This document shows, piece by piece, positions 43,210 to 52,100 of a stretch of 64,000 nt of DNA. A model generated the notes under the pieces. It did not search any database. It saw nothing but the letters and a program-made list of their open reading frames with translations, and was not told the origin of the DNA. Source of the DNA: a bacterium. Its GTDB lineage: Bacteria; Latescibacterota; Latescibacteria; Latescibacterales; Latescibacteraceae. The translations under genes were made by a program, and so were the position numbers. Within the stretch, counting starts at the first letter, position 1, and each line of letters opens with the position of its first letter. Location of the stretch: NCBI GenBank assembly GCA_021372535.1, contig JAJFUH010000089.1:1-64000 (forward strand), in the 5' to 3' direction.

Positions 43210-44214
43210 ATGAAACGCCTGTTCCTTATGCTGTTGCTGGCAATGCTTTGTTCGATGAGTGGATTCGGATGCGGAAAGTCCGAGAAGAAGACAGAAACCG
43301 ATGTAAAGAGCGGAAAACTGACAATCGCGGTCATACCGAAGGGTACCACGCATGAATTCTGGAAATCGATTCATGCCGGGGCGATTAAAGCCGCCGGAGA
43401 AACCGGTGCCGAAATAATATGGAAGGGACCGCTCAAGGAGGATGACCGCGAGGAGCAGCTTCAGATCGTGGAGACATTCATTTCGAGCAAGGCAAGCGCC
43501 ATTGTGCTCGCTCCCCTCGATAACCGCTCACTCGTCATGCCCGTCCGCGAGGCGAAGATGGTGGGTATTCCCACCATTGTCATCGATTCGGACCTCGAGG
43601 GTGATGCGCAGGTTTCGTTTATCGCGACGGACAACTACAAGGGCGGAGTGCTTGCCGCCGAACGTATCGGTGAGTTGATGGGCGGAAAGGGAAAGCTCAT
43701 CATGCTCAGGTATCAGGAAGGAAGCGCCTCGACAACGAACCGTGAGGCCGGTTTCTACGACACGGTCAAGGCAAAATTTCCGAACATCGAGTTTCTGTCC
43801 GACAATCAATATGCGGGAGCGACCACGGAATCGGCTTACCGGGCAAGCGAAAATCTGCTCAACCGGTTCGGCACCACGGTCGAGGCGATTTTCACCCCGA
43901 ACGAATCGAGCACATTCGGCTGTCTCAGAGCGCTTCAGGACAGGGGGCTGACCGACAAAATCATTTTCGTGGGTTTCGATTCGTCCGAAAAGCTCGTTCA
44001 GGCCCTTGAAAAAGGCGAGATCAAGGGGCTCGTGCTTCAGAACCCGTTCAACATGGGGTATCTCGGAGTCAAGACCGCAGTTGCTTATCTCAAGGGAGAA
44101 AAGGTCGAGCAGCGCATCGACACCGGCGTTACGATTGCCACGCCGGATAACATGAATGACCCGGAAATAAGGCAGCTGCTGACGCCCGATCTTTCTCAGT
44201 ACCTTAACCAGTGA
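43210..44214 (+). CDS. Sugar ABC transporter substrate-binding lipoprotein
   Basis: The type I periplasmic binding fold: TIAVIPKGTTHEFWKSIHAG, DNRSLVMPVREAKMVGIPTI, PNESSTFGCLRALQDRGL and GLVLQNPFNMGY. ATG 43210, after GGAGAG, gives a lipoprotein signal with the lipobox ending FGCG near residue 21. 334 aa. It starts an operon with a double ABC ATPase and an RbsC-like permease, so it captures a sugar (ribose, xylose, galactose or similar). It is a close paralogue of the orphan 27489-28472 product. A perfect palindrome lies just upstream. Confidence 0.95.
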   Translation: MKRLFLMLLLAMLCSMSGFGCGKSEKKTETDVKSGKLTIAVIPKGTTHEFWKSIHAGAIKAAGETGAEIIWKGPLKEDDREEQLQIVETFISSKASAIVLAPLDNRSLVMPVREAKMVGIPTIVIDSDLEGDAQVSFIATDNYKGGVLAAERIGELMGGKGKLIMLRYQEGSASTTNREAGFYDTVKAKFPNIEFLSDNQYAGATTESAYRASENLLNRFGTTVEAIFTPNESSTFGCLRALQDRGLTDKIIFVGFDSSEKLVQALEKGEIKGLVLQNPFNMGYLGVKTAVAYLKGEKVEQRIDTGVTIATPDNMNDPEIRQLLTPDLSQYLNQ

Positions 44215-44228
44215 CCGTCGGAAATGAT

Positions 44229-45746
44229 ATGAGCGATTCTCCTGAAATCATTCTTTCGATGCACGAAATTCATAAGTCCTTCGGCGGGGTCAGAGCGCTA
44301 TGCGGAGTCGATCTCGATGTGGAGAAGGGGGAGGTTCACGCCCTGATCGGCGAAAACGGCGCGGGTAAGTCAACCCTTATGAAGATACTTTCCGGAGCGT
44401 TACGGGCCGATCGCGGCGAAATGCTCCTGAACGGCAAGCCCTACCATCCCCGCGATCCCCTCCAGGCACGTCATCTCGGTATCTCCATGGTTTATCAGGA
44501 ACTCAATCTCGCGCTTCATCTCACGGTCGAGGAGAATCTCCTGCTCGGGATAGAATCCTCCCGATTCGGATTCATTCTCCGAGGGAAATACAAGGATCGT
44601 ATCCATGAAGTGCTCGGCAGGCTCAGTCATCCTGATATCACCCCCCAGACCCGCATCATGGACCTTTCCCCGGCAGCCCGACAGCTTGTCGAGATCGCCC
44701 GGGGGCTTGTAACCGATACGATGGTGTTTGTGCTCGATGAACCGACATCCTCGCTTTCGCGGACCGACACGGAGCACCTTTTCGAAGTCATCAAATCATT
44801 GAAGGAAAGCGGAGTCAGCATAATTTATATCAGCCATTTCCTTGAGGAGATCAAGTATGTCGCAGACCGGTTCACTGTCCTGCGCGACGGAGAGACTGTC
44901 GGCGGCGGCGACGTACGGTCCACATCGACGGAGAAGATCATCGAGCTCATGGTCGGACGTCCCCTGACCGACATGTTCCCCCGAATACCCCATGAGATGG
45001 GCGAGGAGCTGTTCACGGTATCTGGTCTGGCGGGTAAACCGCTTCCCGGGCAGGTATCATTTTCGGTGCGGCGCGGCGAGATTCTCGGTATTGCCGGGCT
45101 TGTCGGGGCCGGGAGAACGGAAACGCTGCGGATTCTCTACGGGCTCGACGAGCTGACCTCGGGTCAGATCACGATCGCCGGTTATTCCGGCATCACCGGT
45201 TCCGTTACTCCGTCCCGCATGATGAGTCACGGGATAGCGTATCTTTCGGAGGACAGGAAAAACGAGGGGCTGGCCCTTCAGTGTTCGATCGGAAAGAATA
45301 TTACCCTGTCATCGCTTCCGCGCCTTTCGGTGTGGGGAATTGTGAGCGACCGCACGATAAACAGCGTTTCGGAGAAATGGGTCGACAGGCTGTCGATAAA
45401 AGTCGGCTCTGTCGCCGACAAAGTCGAAAGTCTTTCCGGCGGCAACCAGCAGAAAGCCGCGCTTGCCCGCCTGCTCGAAGAAAACGCCGATATCTATCTG
45501 CTCGATGAACCAACCCGCGGCGTCGATGTGGGATCGAAAGTGGAAATCTTCCGGATAATCGGCGAGCTCGCCGCCCAGGGGAAAGCCGTGATCATCGTGA
45601 GCTCATATCTCCCGGAGCTCCTCGGTATCTGCGATTCCATCGCAGTCATGCACCGGGGCAGGCTCGGGCAGAAAAAGCCGGTTTCGGAATGGGATGAGTT
45701 TTCTGTCATGAACGAAGCAACATCAGGGATTGAAGGGGCAGCATGA
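44229..45746 (+). CDS. Sugar ABC transporter ATP-binding protein (RbsA/MglA type)
   Basis: The 505-aa protein has two fused ABC domains. The first has Walker A GENGAGKSTLMK and signature DLSPAARQLVEIARGL with Walker B TMVFVLDEPTSS. The second has SLSGGNQQKAALARLL and Walker B IYLLDEPTRGVD, with the degenerate Walker A GLVGAGRTE typical of the second half of RbsA. This layout is that of carbohydrate importers. ATG 44229 is preferred over a GTG at 44211, which lacks a ribosome site and overlaps the previous stop. The downstream permease overlaps its stop by 4 bp. Confidence 0.96.
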   Translation: MSDSPEIILSMHEIHKSFGGVRALCGVDLDVEKGEVHALIGENGAGKSTLMKILSGALRADRGEMLLNGKPYHPRDPLQARHLGISMVYQELNLALHLTVEENLLLGIESSRFGFILRGKYKDRIHEVLGRLSHPDITPQTRIMDLSPAARQLVEIARGLVTDTMVFVLDEPTSSLSRTDTEHLFEVIKSLKESGVSIIYISHFLEEIKYVADRFTVLRDGETVGGGDVRSTSTEKIIELMVGRPLTDMFPRIPHEMGEELFTVSGLAGKPLPGQVSFSVRRGEILGIAGLVGAGRTETLRILYGLDELTSGQITIAGYSGITGSVTPSRMMSHGIAYLSEDRKNEGLALQCSIGKNITLSSLPRLSVWGIVSDRTINSVSEKWVDRLSIKVGSVADKVESLSGGNQQKAALARLLEENADIYLLDEPTRGVDVGSKVEIFRIIGELAAQGKAVIIVSSYLPELLGICDSIAVMHRGRLGQKKPVSEWDEFSVMNEATSGIEGAA

Positions 45747-46729
45747 ACAGTACGGAATTACAATCAAATACCAACAGTAAAAAGCTGAAAAAGCTCCTTT
45801 CGCTTATCGGGCCGTTTCTCGGTCTCGGTCTCATTATCACCCTTTTCAGCGTGCTTGAACCCGATAAATTCCCCACATTTCTCAATTTCCTCACGGTCGC
45901 CAACCAGACGGTTATCGTGGCTCTCTCGGCGATGGGGATGACCTATATCATTATCTCGGGCGGTATCGATCTTGCCGTAGGGTCGGTAATTGCGCTGACA
46001 ACCGTTGTTACGGCGCTCATGGTGTTTCATGGCTTCGATCCGTTTATCGCGGCGCTGGTCGGCGTATTGGCCGCTACGGTCTGCGGAGCGATCTCCGGTA
46101 TTCTTATCGGCGGTCTCGGCATCATTCCCTTTATTGCGACCCTCGGAATGATGGGAATAGCTCGCGGAGTCGCCAAATGGATGGCCGGTCAGCAGAAAGT
46201 CGATGCTCCCATGACATGGCTCTGGGAACTCATGGCACGAACGCCGTCCCTCGAATGGATGCTGTTTTCTCCCGGTATTTGGCTCATGATCATTGCCGCC
46301 GTCGTTATCGCTGTGATGCTGAGGTATTCCCTGTTCGGCCGTTATACGCTCGCTATCGGTTCCAACGAGTCCACGGCACGGCTCTGCGGAATTCATGTGG
46401 AGCGGATGAAGCTCTATATCTATACCTTCGGCGGTTTCATGACCGGGCTTGCGGGGGTCATGCAGTTCTCGCGGCTGACAGTAGGAGACCCCACCGTTGC
46501 TGCAGGCCGTGAGCTCGATGTCATCGCCGCAGTCGTGATAGGCGGAGGGTCTCTGAGCGGCGGAGAGGGTTCGATTCTCGGAACCATGATCGGCGCTTTC
46601 ATCATGGCGTTTCTCAGGAACGGGTGCAATATGACCGGAATACCGAACTATGTTCAGGAGATCATCATCGGCATCATTATCATCGGTGCAGTCGCGATCG
46701 ACAAGCTGCGTCATAAAAAAACCGACTGA
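45743..46729 (+). CDS. Sugar ABC transporter permease (RbsC type)
   Basis: The 328-aa polytopic protein has about 9-10 helices. The branched-chain/ribose permease signature is ISGGIDLAVGSVIALTTV near residue 75 and GGGSLSGGEGSILGTMIGAFIM near residue 270. It forms the membrane channel for the sugar delivered by the binding protein upstream. ATG 45743 overlaps the ATPase stop (ATGA), so it is translationally coupled. The operon ends here: the region downstream has no further transport or catabolic gene. Confidence 0.96.
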   Translation: MNSTELQSNTNSKKLKKLLSLIGPFLGLGLIITLFSVLEPDKFPTFLNFLTVANQTVIVALSAMGMTYIIISGGIDLAVGSVIALTTVVTALMVFHGFDPFIAALVGVLAATVCGAISGILIGGLGIIPFIATLGMMGIARGVAKWMAGQQKVDAPMTWLWELMARTPSLEWMLFSPGIWLMIIAAVVIAVMLRYSLFGRYTLAIGSNESTARLCGIHVERMKLYIYTFGGFMTGLAGVMQFSRLTVGDPTVAAGRELDVIAAVVIGGGSLSGGEGSILGTMIGAFIMAFLRNGCNMTGIPNYVQEIIIGIIIIGAVAIDKLRHKKTD

Positions 46730-47611
46730 TACGGGAGTTACAGTTTTCCGGTCATTCCCTTAATCGGCATGTATGATAAATAAATTTCACCACGGCGGCA
46801 TGGAGAACACATAGAAAGAAAAGCCCGTGAAAGGGCATGTTTTGTTGAATGCTGTGAATAATTCCTCTTGATTCTTCCTCTGATACTTTCAGAACCCGGT
46901 CGTTTTTTTCTCGATATTCAGTCGCACTGCCCGTAATGCGGTACAATTACGAGGAGATTATTGTCCCCGGCGTTTATTTTCAATTCCTCCGCAGAACCGC
47001 TAACCGCGAATCCGAAGATATGCATATTTATATCCGGATTGTGCTGATTCTTACATGAAATCGAGGCCGGAATGCGCCAGTTAAACCTGTAAAAATAATC
47101 TTTTGCCCTGATCCACCGGTAATGTCATAATTCGTACATCCGGGTTGTTAATCATTCGATTATCGCCTTAATAATACAAAGCATATTTTGTAATTCGAGA
47201 TGAGAATGTTTTTTTTTGTTGACAAGTTACAATATAGTGAGTACTTTTCCCTCAAATGAAAAAGCCACACTGATGTGCAGTGTCAAACAGACAGCAGACG
47301 ATTACTTTTGCCGATGATCGGTGTTGCGTAGTGAAAATAGCGGTTTACGATTCATGATTCCATTATATACGAACTGTTTGGCATACTGTTTTCCATGAAG
47401 AGATGCCCTAAGAATGTGCTGTTAATCTTTATGCCGGCGTATTTTTTATAGATTAAAAAGCCGGGGAATGCTCCAGAACTGAGAAGATGACCCTCCTGAA
47501 ATAGCTTCCCCCCCTACTCAGGAAAAAACAAAGGCCCGAATTCCACGTTCGGGCCTTTAATGTTACAGGTGTATACTTTTATGAAAAATACTTTTTCACC
47601 ACCCTTGAATA
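46730..47611. other. Long gene-free region
   Basis: About 880 bp after the sugar permease. 46782-46820 is a TTCACCACGG-family repeat. A TTGACA box at 47219-47224 with TACTTT 17 bp later could be a weak promoter, and ACACTG/CAGTGT near 47268-47285 could form a small hairpin, but I cannot call an RNA gene. No protein frame looks real. Confidence 0.45.
47530..47563 (-). terminator. Rho-independent terminator after the Lrp gene
   Basis: AAAGGCCCGAA pairs with TTCGGGCCTTT around a six-base loop. On the minus strand it is followed by TGTTTTTTC, so it fits the end of the Lrp gene (stop side 47612). Confidence 0.85.
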
Positions 47612-48094
47612 CTATTTCTTTTTTCCTGATTTGCCGTCGTGCAAGAGTTCGCAGTAATCTTCGGCATTGATGAGAAAGCCGAAATTCTTCAATACGACAA
47701 ACGTTTCCGTATGGCTCACTCCGTGGATGCTGTGCAGCTGGTTTTCAACGATTTCGCTGAGCATCTGACGGGAATTGACTGCGAAGACTGCTATGATATC
47801 ATAACGGCCGGTTACGGTAAAGGAAAACAGGACATTGGGGAGCGATGTAATTTTATCAAGGCATATCTCCGGCAGTATATTGAGAATCACACCGACGACA
47901 ACGATGAAAATTTCCGGAAATTCGTTCGGATCGACATGAGATGAAATCTTTAAAATCCCGTTATCGATAAGCCGTTTGATACGTTGTCTGACTGTTGCCT
48001 CGGAAATGCCGAGATTGCGTCCGATTTCAGAGTTTGACATGCGCCCGTTTGCGCTTAAGAGTTTCATGATCTGGAGATCGACAGTATCAATCAT
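47612..48094 (-). CDS. Lrp/AsnC-family transcriptional regulator
   Basis: The 160-aa protein has an N-terminal winged helix (DLQIMKLLSANGRMSNSEIGR, core MSNSEIGRNLGISEATVRQR) and a C-terminal RAM ligand-binding domain (GVILNILPEICLDKITSLPN, VTGRYDIIAVFAVNS, THTETFVVLKN). Such proteins form octamers that sense amino acids or other metabolites and often autoregulate. It stands alone between the sugar transporter and the tRNA-Leu region. The remnant at 26750-27055 is a deleted relative. Confidence 0.92.
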   Translation of the reverse strand: MIDTVDLQIMKLLSANGRMSNSEIGRNLGISEATVRQRIKRLIDNGILKISSHVDPNEFPEIFIVVVGVILNILPEICLDKITSLPNVLFSFTVTGRYDIIAVFAVNSRQMLSEIVENQLHSIHGVSHTETFVVLKNFGFLINAEDYCELLHDGKSGKKK

Positions 48095-48402
48095 TATGTA
48101 AATCCCTCCTGCATTATGAGTAATTCTATAATTTATATCATTTTTCTGTACAAGGGGAAATTATTTAATGGGATTTACGAAGAGTTGTCCGGCAAAGTGT
48201 ATTTCATGTCGAAATGAGCCCTCTTATTGCATCCGGGTGTGTTACAGCACGGCGAACCTGACAGCTTTCCGCATTTTCTTTTGAATTTCTGCATCGGCGA
48301 TATTACCGGAAAAATAGTGTAATGAGTGCATGGTTATGAATTTTCAACCTAAGCATATATTGACTTATTAATTTATTTTTCCTATATTATTAAACTATTT
48401 AA

Positions 48403-48540
48403 GAGGGCTGTGAAAAAGTATATTTTTCACGAGTCCCATGACGAAATGTGTTGTTTTTTTGCTGTCACGGGCATGTAAATTGGAACATAGTACCGACCCT
48501 TGACAGCTTATATCTACGTAAATGGTGTTTATCACAACAC
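48403..48540 (+). repeat. Hairpin repeat family A, copy 2
   Basis: Begins GAGGGCTGTGAAAAAGTA and ends TTATCACAACA. GCTGTCACGGG pairs with CCCTTGACAGC (one mismatch) and encloses ATGTAAAT and TACCG segments. It forms a direct tandem with copy 3. Confidence 0.85.
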
Positions 48541-48545
48541 TTTTA

Positions 48546-48681
48546 AGAGGTCGGTGCAAAATTGTCTTTTCACGCTCCCGATAATGAAATAGTGTGTGTG
48601 AATGCTGTCCCCGAATCACTGATCGGTCTCCGGATTATTAATTGGGGATTCACGGATTTACGCTGACTCTTGGCAGTTTGA
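48546..48681 (+). repeat. Hairpin repeat family A, copy 3 (diverged)
   Basis: Begins GAGGTCGGTGCAAAATTG and ends CTCTTGGCAGTTTGAATTC. It keeps the order of boxes seen in copies 1, 2 and 4 with more substitutions, and shares CCCCGAATCA-type sequence with copy 1. It ends about 60 bp before the tRNA-Leu gene. The rest of 48095-48743 holds no gene I can see. Confidence 0.65.
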
Positions 48682-48743
48682 ATTCTGTTGACGATTTTTT
48701 ACCATGGTTTAAATGGCAGCGAAAATAGAGACTTCTAAAGATA

Positions 48744-48829
48744 GCGAGAGTGGCGGAACTGGCAGACGCGCTAGACTTAGGATCTGGTGGGCATCGCTCA
48801 TGGGGGTTCAAGTCCCCCCTCTCGCACCA
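48744..48829 (+). tRNA. tRNA-Leu, anticodon UAG
   Basis: An 86-nt class II tRNA. Acceptor GCGAGAG pairs with CTCTCGC (48819-48825), followed by ACCA, so CCA is encoded. The anticodon stem CTAGA/TCTGG encloses the loop CTTAGGA with anticodon TAG at 48778-48780 (reads CUA and other CUN codons). A long variable arm and the T-loop GGTTCAAGTCC are present. A T-run follows directly. Confidence 0.97.
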
Positions 48830-48901
48830 TTTTTTTATATTTTTTTCTGATATCAGGTGTCTTATAATTATTATCATAACTTTTACTATAAAGAGAACAG
48901 T

Positions 48902-50221
48902 ATGCCAAAATTTGAGATCAGGGAACGAATCGGTTGTACGAAAAAAATGCATGTTGAAGTTGAACGCGAACGTGTCGATCAGGAAATATCAATCACCTTG
49001 AAGAATCTGAAAAAAGAGATTCAGATTCCCGGATTTCGCAAGGGTAAAGCGCCCGAATCTTTGATTGCGAAACGGTTTTCCGCCACAATCCGTGAAGAAG
49101 CCGTAAAAGAGCTGGTGCCCAAGGTGTTGAAGGAAATGTTTGATTCCGAGAGTATCAATCCGGTCGGCGACCCCGCCATTTCCGACTTTGTGTTCGAAGA
49201 GACCGGCCCTTTGACCTTTACTGTGGCTGTCGAGGAGATACCGGAGATAGATGTTACTACTTTCGATAAAGTCACAGTCACCAAAGAAATCGCCGAGGTG
49301 ACCGATGAGGATATTGATGGCACTATCGACCGTATCCGCCACATGAGGGCTGTCCGGAACGAAGTAAACCGTGAAGCCCATGAAGGTGACATCCTGGCGG
49401 TTAACCTCCTGAAACTTGACCCGACCGGTGTACCACTCATTGGTGAAAAGAAAGAACAGAGGGTGTTGAATCTCGAAAAGGAAAACATATCCGCGTATGA
49501 TTGGCTGTCGCAATTACTGGGGATAAAAAAAGGTGAAGAGCGTAAAGTGCGGATCACCTATGAAAATTCCTCTGAAAGTGGTGAACAGACCACTATAACG
49601 GACGTGTACAATGTGGAAGTTCTTCAGGTTATTGAGAATATCATACCCGAGTTGAATGACGAGTTTGCCAAATCGCTCGGGGAATACGCCGATCTGATGG
49701 ATTTCCGTACCAGGACCCGTGAACATCTGGAAAATCAGGCGGAATTAAATGCCGAACGGAAGCTCCGCGCCGATCTGGTGGATGAATTCATCAAACAGAA
49801 TCCCTTCGAGGTTCCCGGCAGCATGGTAACACGGGTTCTGTCCGCTGATTACAAAAATATCAGGAAAGACATGCCTGATCGTGAAATTGACGAAAAGGAG
49901 TATTTCAACAAGATGAGACCGGATGCCGTCAGGGCGGTACAGTCATACCTCGTTACCGATAAAATCAAGAAGGAAGCCGGTATCGATGTTACCAGAGAAG
50001 AGCTTGCCGAAGAGCTCGAACTGCTTGCCGTGGAAAACAATATGGATCCGAAGGACTTCAGGCGCCGGCTTATCAAGGACGGCCGTCTGGACGAAGTTAA
50101 AAACGATATTGCACAGCGTAAAGCCTACGAATGGATGGTTAAAACCGCCAAGGTGACGGTTGTGAAAACGAAGAAAAATACCGAGAAATCAAATATCATT
50201 ATTCCCAACCGGAGAACGTGA
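48902..50221 (+). CDS. tig: Trigger factor
   Basis: Ribosome-associated chaperone that meets nascent chains. The N-terminal ribosome-binding domain has the signature [12 protein letters not shown] near residue 46, a PPIase-like domain occupies ~residues 155-245, and the helical C-terminal arms ([27 protein letters not shown]) follow. 439 aa, the usual length. ATG 48902 begins [11 protein letters not shown]; the upstream in-frame codon near 48857 overlaps non-coding sequence. The stop overlaps the clpP start (TGATG), so it heads the tig-clpP-clpX operon. Confidence 0.96.
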   Translation: MPKFEIRERIGCTKKMHVEVERERVDQEISITLKNLKKEIQIPGFRKGKAPESLIAKRFSATIREEAVKELVPKVLKEMFDSESINPVGDPAISDFVFEETGPLTFTVAVEEIPEIDVTTFDKVTVTKEIAEVTDEDIDGTIDRIRHMRAVRNEVNREAHEGDILAVNLLKLDPTGVPLIGEKKEQRVLNLEKENISAYDWLSQLLGIKKGEERKVRITYENSSESGEQTTITDVYNVEVLQVIENIIPELNDEFAKSLGEYADLMDFRTRTREHLENQAELNAERKLRADLVDEFIKQNPFEVPGSMVTRVLSADYKNIRKDMPDREIDEKEYFNKMRPDAVRAVQSYLVTDKIKKEAGIDVTREELAEELELLAVENNMDPKDFRRRLIKDGRLDEVKNDIAQRKAYEWMVKTAKVTVVKTKKNTEKSNIIIPNRRT

Positions 50222-50817
50222 TGAATTATATACCATATGTTATTGAACAAAGCGGCCAGATCGAGCGAAGCTATGATATTTTCTCACGGCTTCTCAAGGA
50301 CAGAATCATTTTTATCGGTACCGAGATCAATGATCAGATTGCCAATGTTGTAGCGGCGGAGCTCCTGTTTCTTGAGGCCGATGATCCGGACAAAGACATA
50401 TTCATGTATATCAATTCACCCGGAGGCAGCATCCACAGCGGATTGGCGATATATGACACGATGCAGTATGTGAGGCCGAATGTCTGCACGACATGTCTCG
50501 GGCTTGCCGCAAGCATGGCTGCGGTGCTTCTGGCGGCCGGTACCAAAGGGAAACGCACGAGCCTGCCCAATTCACGGATTATGATCCACCAGCCGTTCGG
50601 CGGCGGTCAGGGACATGCGTCCGATATTGAGATCATGGCCAGGGAGATTGTACGGAGTCGTGATGTGATTGTGGATATCCTCGCCGAAAAAACCGAACGG
50701 CCTCGTGAGCAGATTCTGCATGACATAGACAGGGATTATTATATGTCCCCGCCCGAAGCCAGGGACTATGGAATCATCGATGCGGTTTTTGTCAAGAGGG
50801 AAGAACGGAAAAAATGA
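50221..50817 (+). CDS. clpP: ATP-dependent Clp protease proteolytic subunit
   Basis: Serine peptidase that forms the 14-mer degradation chamber for ClpX. The catalytic triad is at canonical positions: S98 in [11 protein letters not shown]123 in [10 protein letters not shown] and D172 in DIDRDYYM. The oxyanion-loop motif NSPGGS is intact. 198 aa. ATG 50221 overlaps the tig stop by one base and is coupled to it. The clpX start overlaps its stop. Confidence 0.97.
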   Translation: MNYIPYVIEQSGQIERSYDIFSRLLKDRIIFIGTEINDQIANVVAAELLFLEADDPDKDIFMYINSPGGSIHSGLAIYDTMQYVRPNVCTTCLGLAASMAAVLLAAGTKGKRTSLPNSRIMIHQPFGGGQGHASDIEIMAREIVRSRDVIVDILAEKTERPREQILHDIDRDYYMSPPEARDYGIIDAVFVKREERKK

Positions 50818-52070
50818 TGCGTAAAAATCCTGGGAAACACGAATTGAGCTGTTCGTTCTGCGGCCGTTTTGCCTCACAGGTCGATAAAATGATTACCGGA
50901 CCGAGTGTGCAGATTTGCTCGGATTGTGTCAGAGCATGCCATGAGATTGTCAGGGAGAGCAGCGCCGGTACTGTGCCGGTAATCGATTTTGATATTCCCT
51001 CCCCGGAGGAGCTCAAGCTGGGTCTCGATCAGTATGTTATCGGGCAGGAACGCGCCAAGCGGATGTTGAGCGTTGCGGTGTATAATCATTACAAACGTAT
51101 AAAACATAAGAACGAGGAAAGCTCCGATGTCGAGCTTGAAAAGGACAATATTCTCCTCCTCGGGCCGACCGGTACCGGTAAAACCCTCCTCGCCCGGACA
51201 CTGGCGAAGCTGCTCAAAGTGCCCTTCACCATTGCGGATGCGACCATTCTCACCGAGGCGGGATATGTCGGCGAGGATGTCGAAAACATTCTGGTCAGGC
51301 TTCTTCAGGCGGCAGATTATGATGTAAAGCTTGCCCAGATCGGCATCATCTATATTGATGAAATCGATAAAATCGCACGGAAAACGGCAAATCCTTCCAT
51401 AACCCGTGATGTCTCGGGCGAGGGTGTTCAGCAGGCCCTTCTGAAAATTCTCGAGGGAACCGTATCGAACGTCCCCCCGAAGGGCGGGCGCAAGCATCCG
51501 GAACAGGCGATGGTACAGATAGATACCACCAACATTCTGTTTATCTGCGGCGGCGCGTTTGAAAAGCTCGAACACATCGTAAGGAGACGGGTTTTCCAGA
51601 AATCCATGGGTTTCGGCGCTGATGTGCATTCGTCTCACGATTCTGCGGTGAGCGAGGTTCTTGCCCAGGTTGAGCCGGACGATCTCAACAAATACGGGCT
51701 CATCCCGGAATTGATAGGACGGCTCCCGCTGGTCTGCTCCCTCGATGAGCTTGACAGTAAGGCGCTCCTGTCTATTCTGACCGATCCCAAGAATGCGCTT
51801 ATCAAACAGTATATTCGTCTGTTTGAAATGGACGGTATAGAGCTTATATTTGATGACAAGGCGCTTGAGGAAGTTGTTGAAATCAGCATACAGAAAAACA
51901 CCGGCGCGCGTGGCCTGAGAAGTGTTCTCGGCAAAGCGATGATGAATGTGATGTATAAAGTCCCCTCGAGTAAAGGTGTAAAACGGGTTATTATTACGCG
52001 GGAAACCATTGCAGGCAGCACCATGCCGGTTTTTGAAGCAGAGGATGGAGCAATCCTCAAGATCGCATGA
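50814..52070 (+). CDS. clpX: ATP-dependent Clp protease ATP-binding subunit ClpX
   Basis: AAA+ unfoldase feeding ClpP. The N-terminal zinc domain has four cysteines (CSFCGRF and CSDC), the AAA+ module has Walker [16 protein letters not shown] (residues ~117-125) and Walker [12 protein letters not shown], the sensor arginine is in [10 protein letters not shown], and the C-terminal D2 domain has GARGLRSVL. 418 aa. ATG 50814 overlaps the clpP stop, with a second ATG at 50817 as an alternative. The lon gene follows after 30 bp. Confidence 0.97.
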   Translation: MMRKNPGKHELSCSFCGRFASQVDKMITGPSVQICSDCVRACHEIVRESSAGTVPVIDFDIPSPEELKLGLDQYVIGQERAKRMLSVAVYNHYKRIKHKNEESSDVELEKDNILLLGPTGTGKTLLARTLAKLLKVPFTIADATILTEAGYVGEDVENILVRLLQAADYDVKLAQIGIIYIDEIDKIARKTANPSITRDVSGEGVQQALLKILEGTVSNVPPKGGRKHPEQAMVQIDTTNILFICGGAFEKLEHIVRRRVFQKSMGFGADVHSSHDSAVSEVLAQVEPDDLNKYGLIPELIGRLPLVCSLDELDSKALLSILTDPKNALIKQYIRLFEMDGIELIFDDKALEEVVEISIQKNTGARGLRSVLGKAMMNVMYKVPSSKGVKRVIITRETIAGSTMPVFEAEDGAILKIA

Positions 52071-52100
52071 GACAGGCAGTGAAAGGAGCTCTATCAATAC

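Noticed and set aside
47219-47563. Possible small RNA between a TTGACA box and the hairpin at 47530
   Set aside because: The -10 match is weak, and the hairpin is better explained as the minus-strand terminator of the Lrp gene. No conserved structure is visible between.
50874-52097. 407-codon minus-strand frame over clpX
   Set aside because: Shadow of clpX. The conserved ClpX motifs on the plus strand decide.
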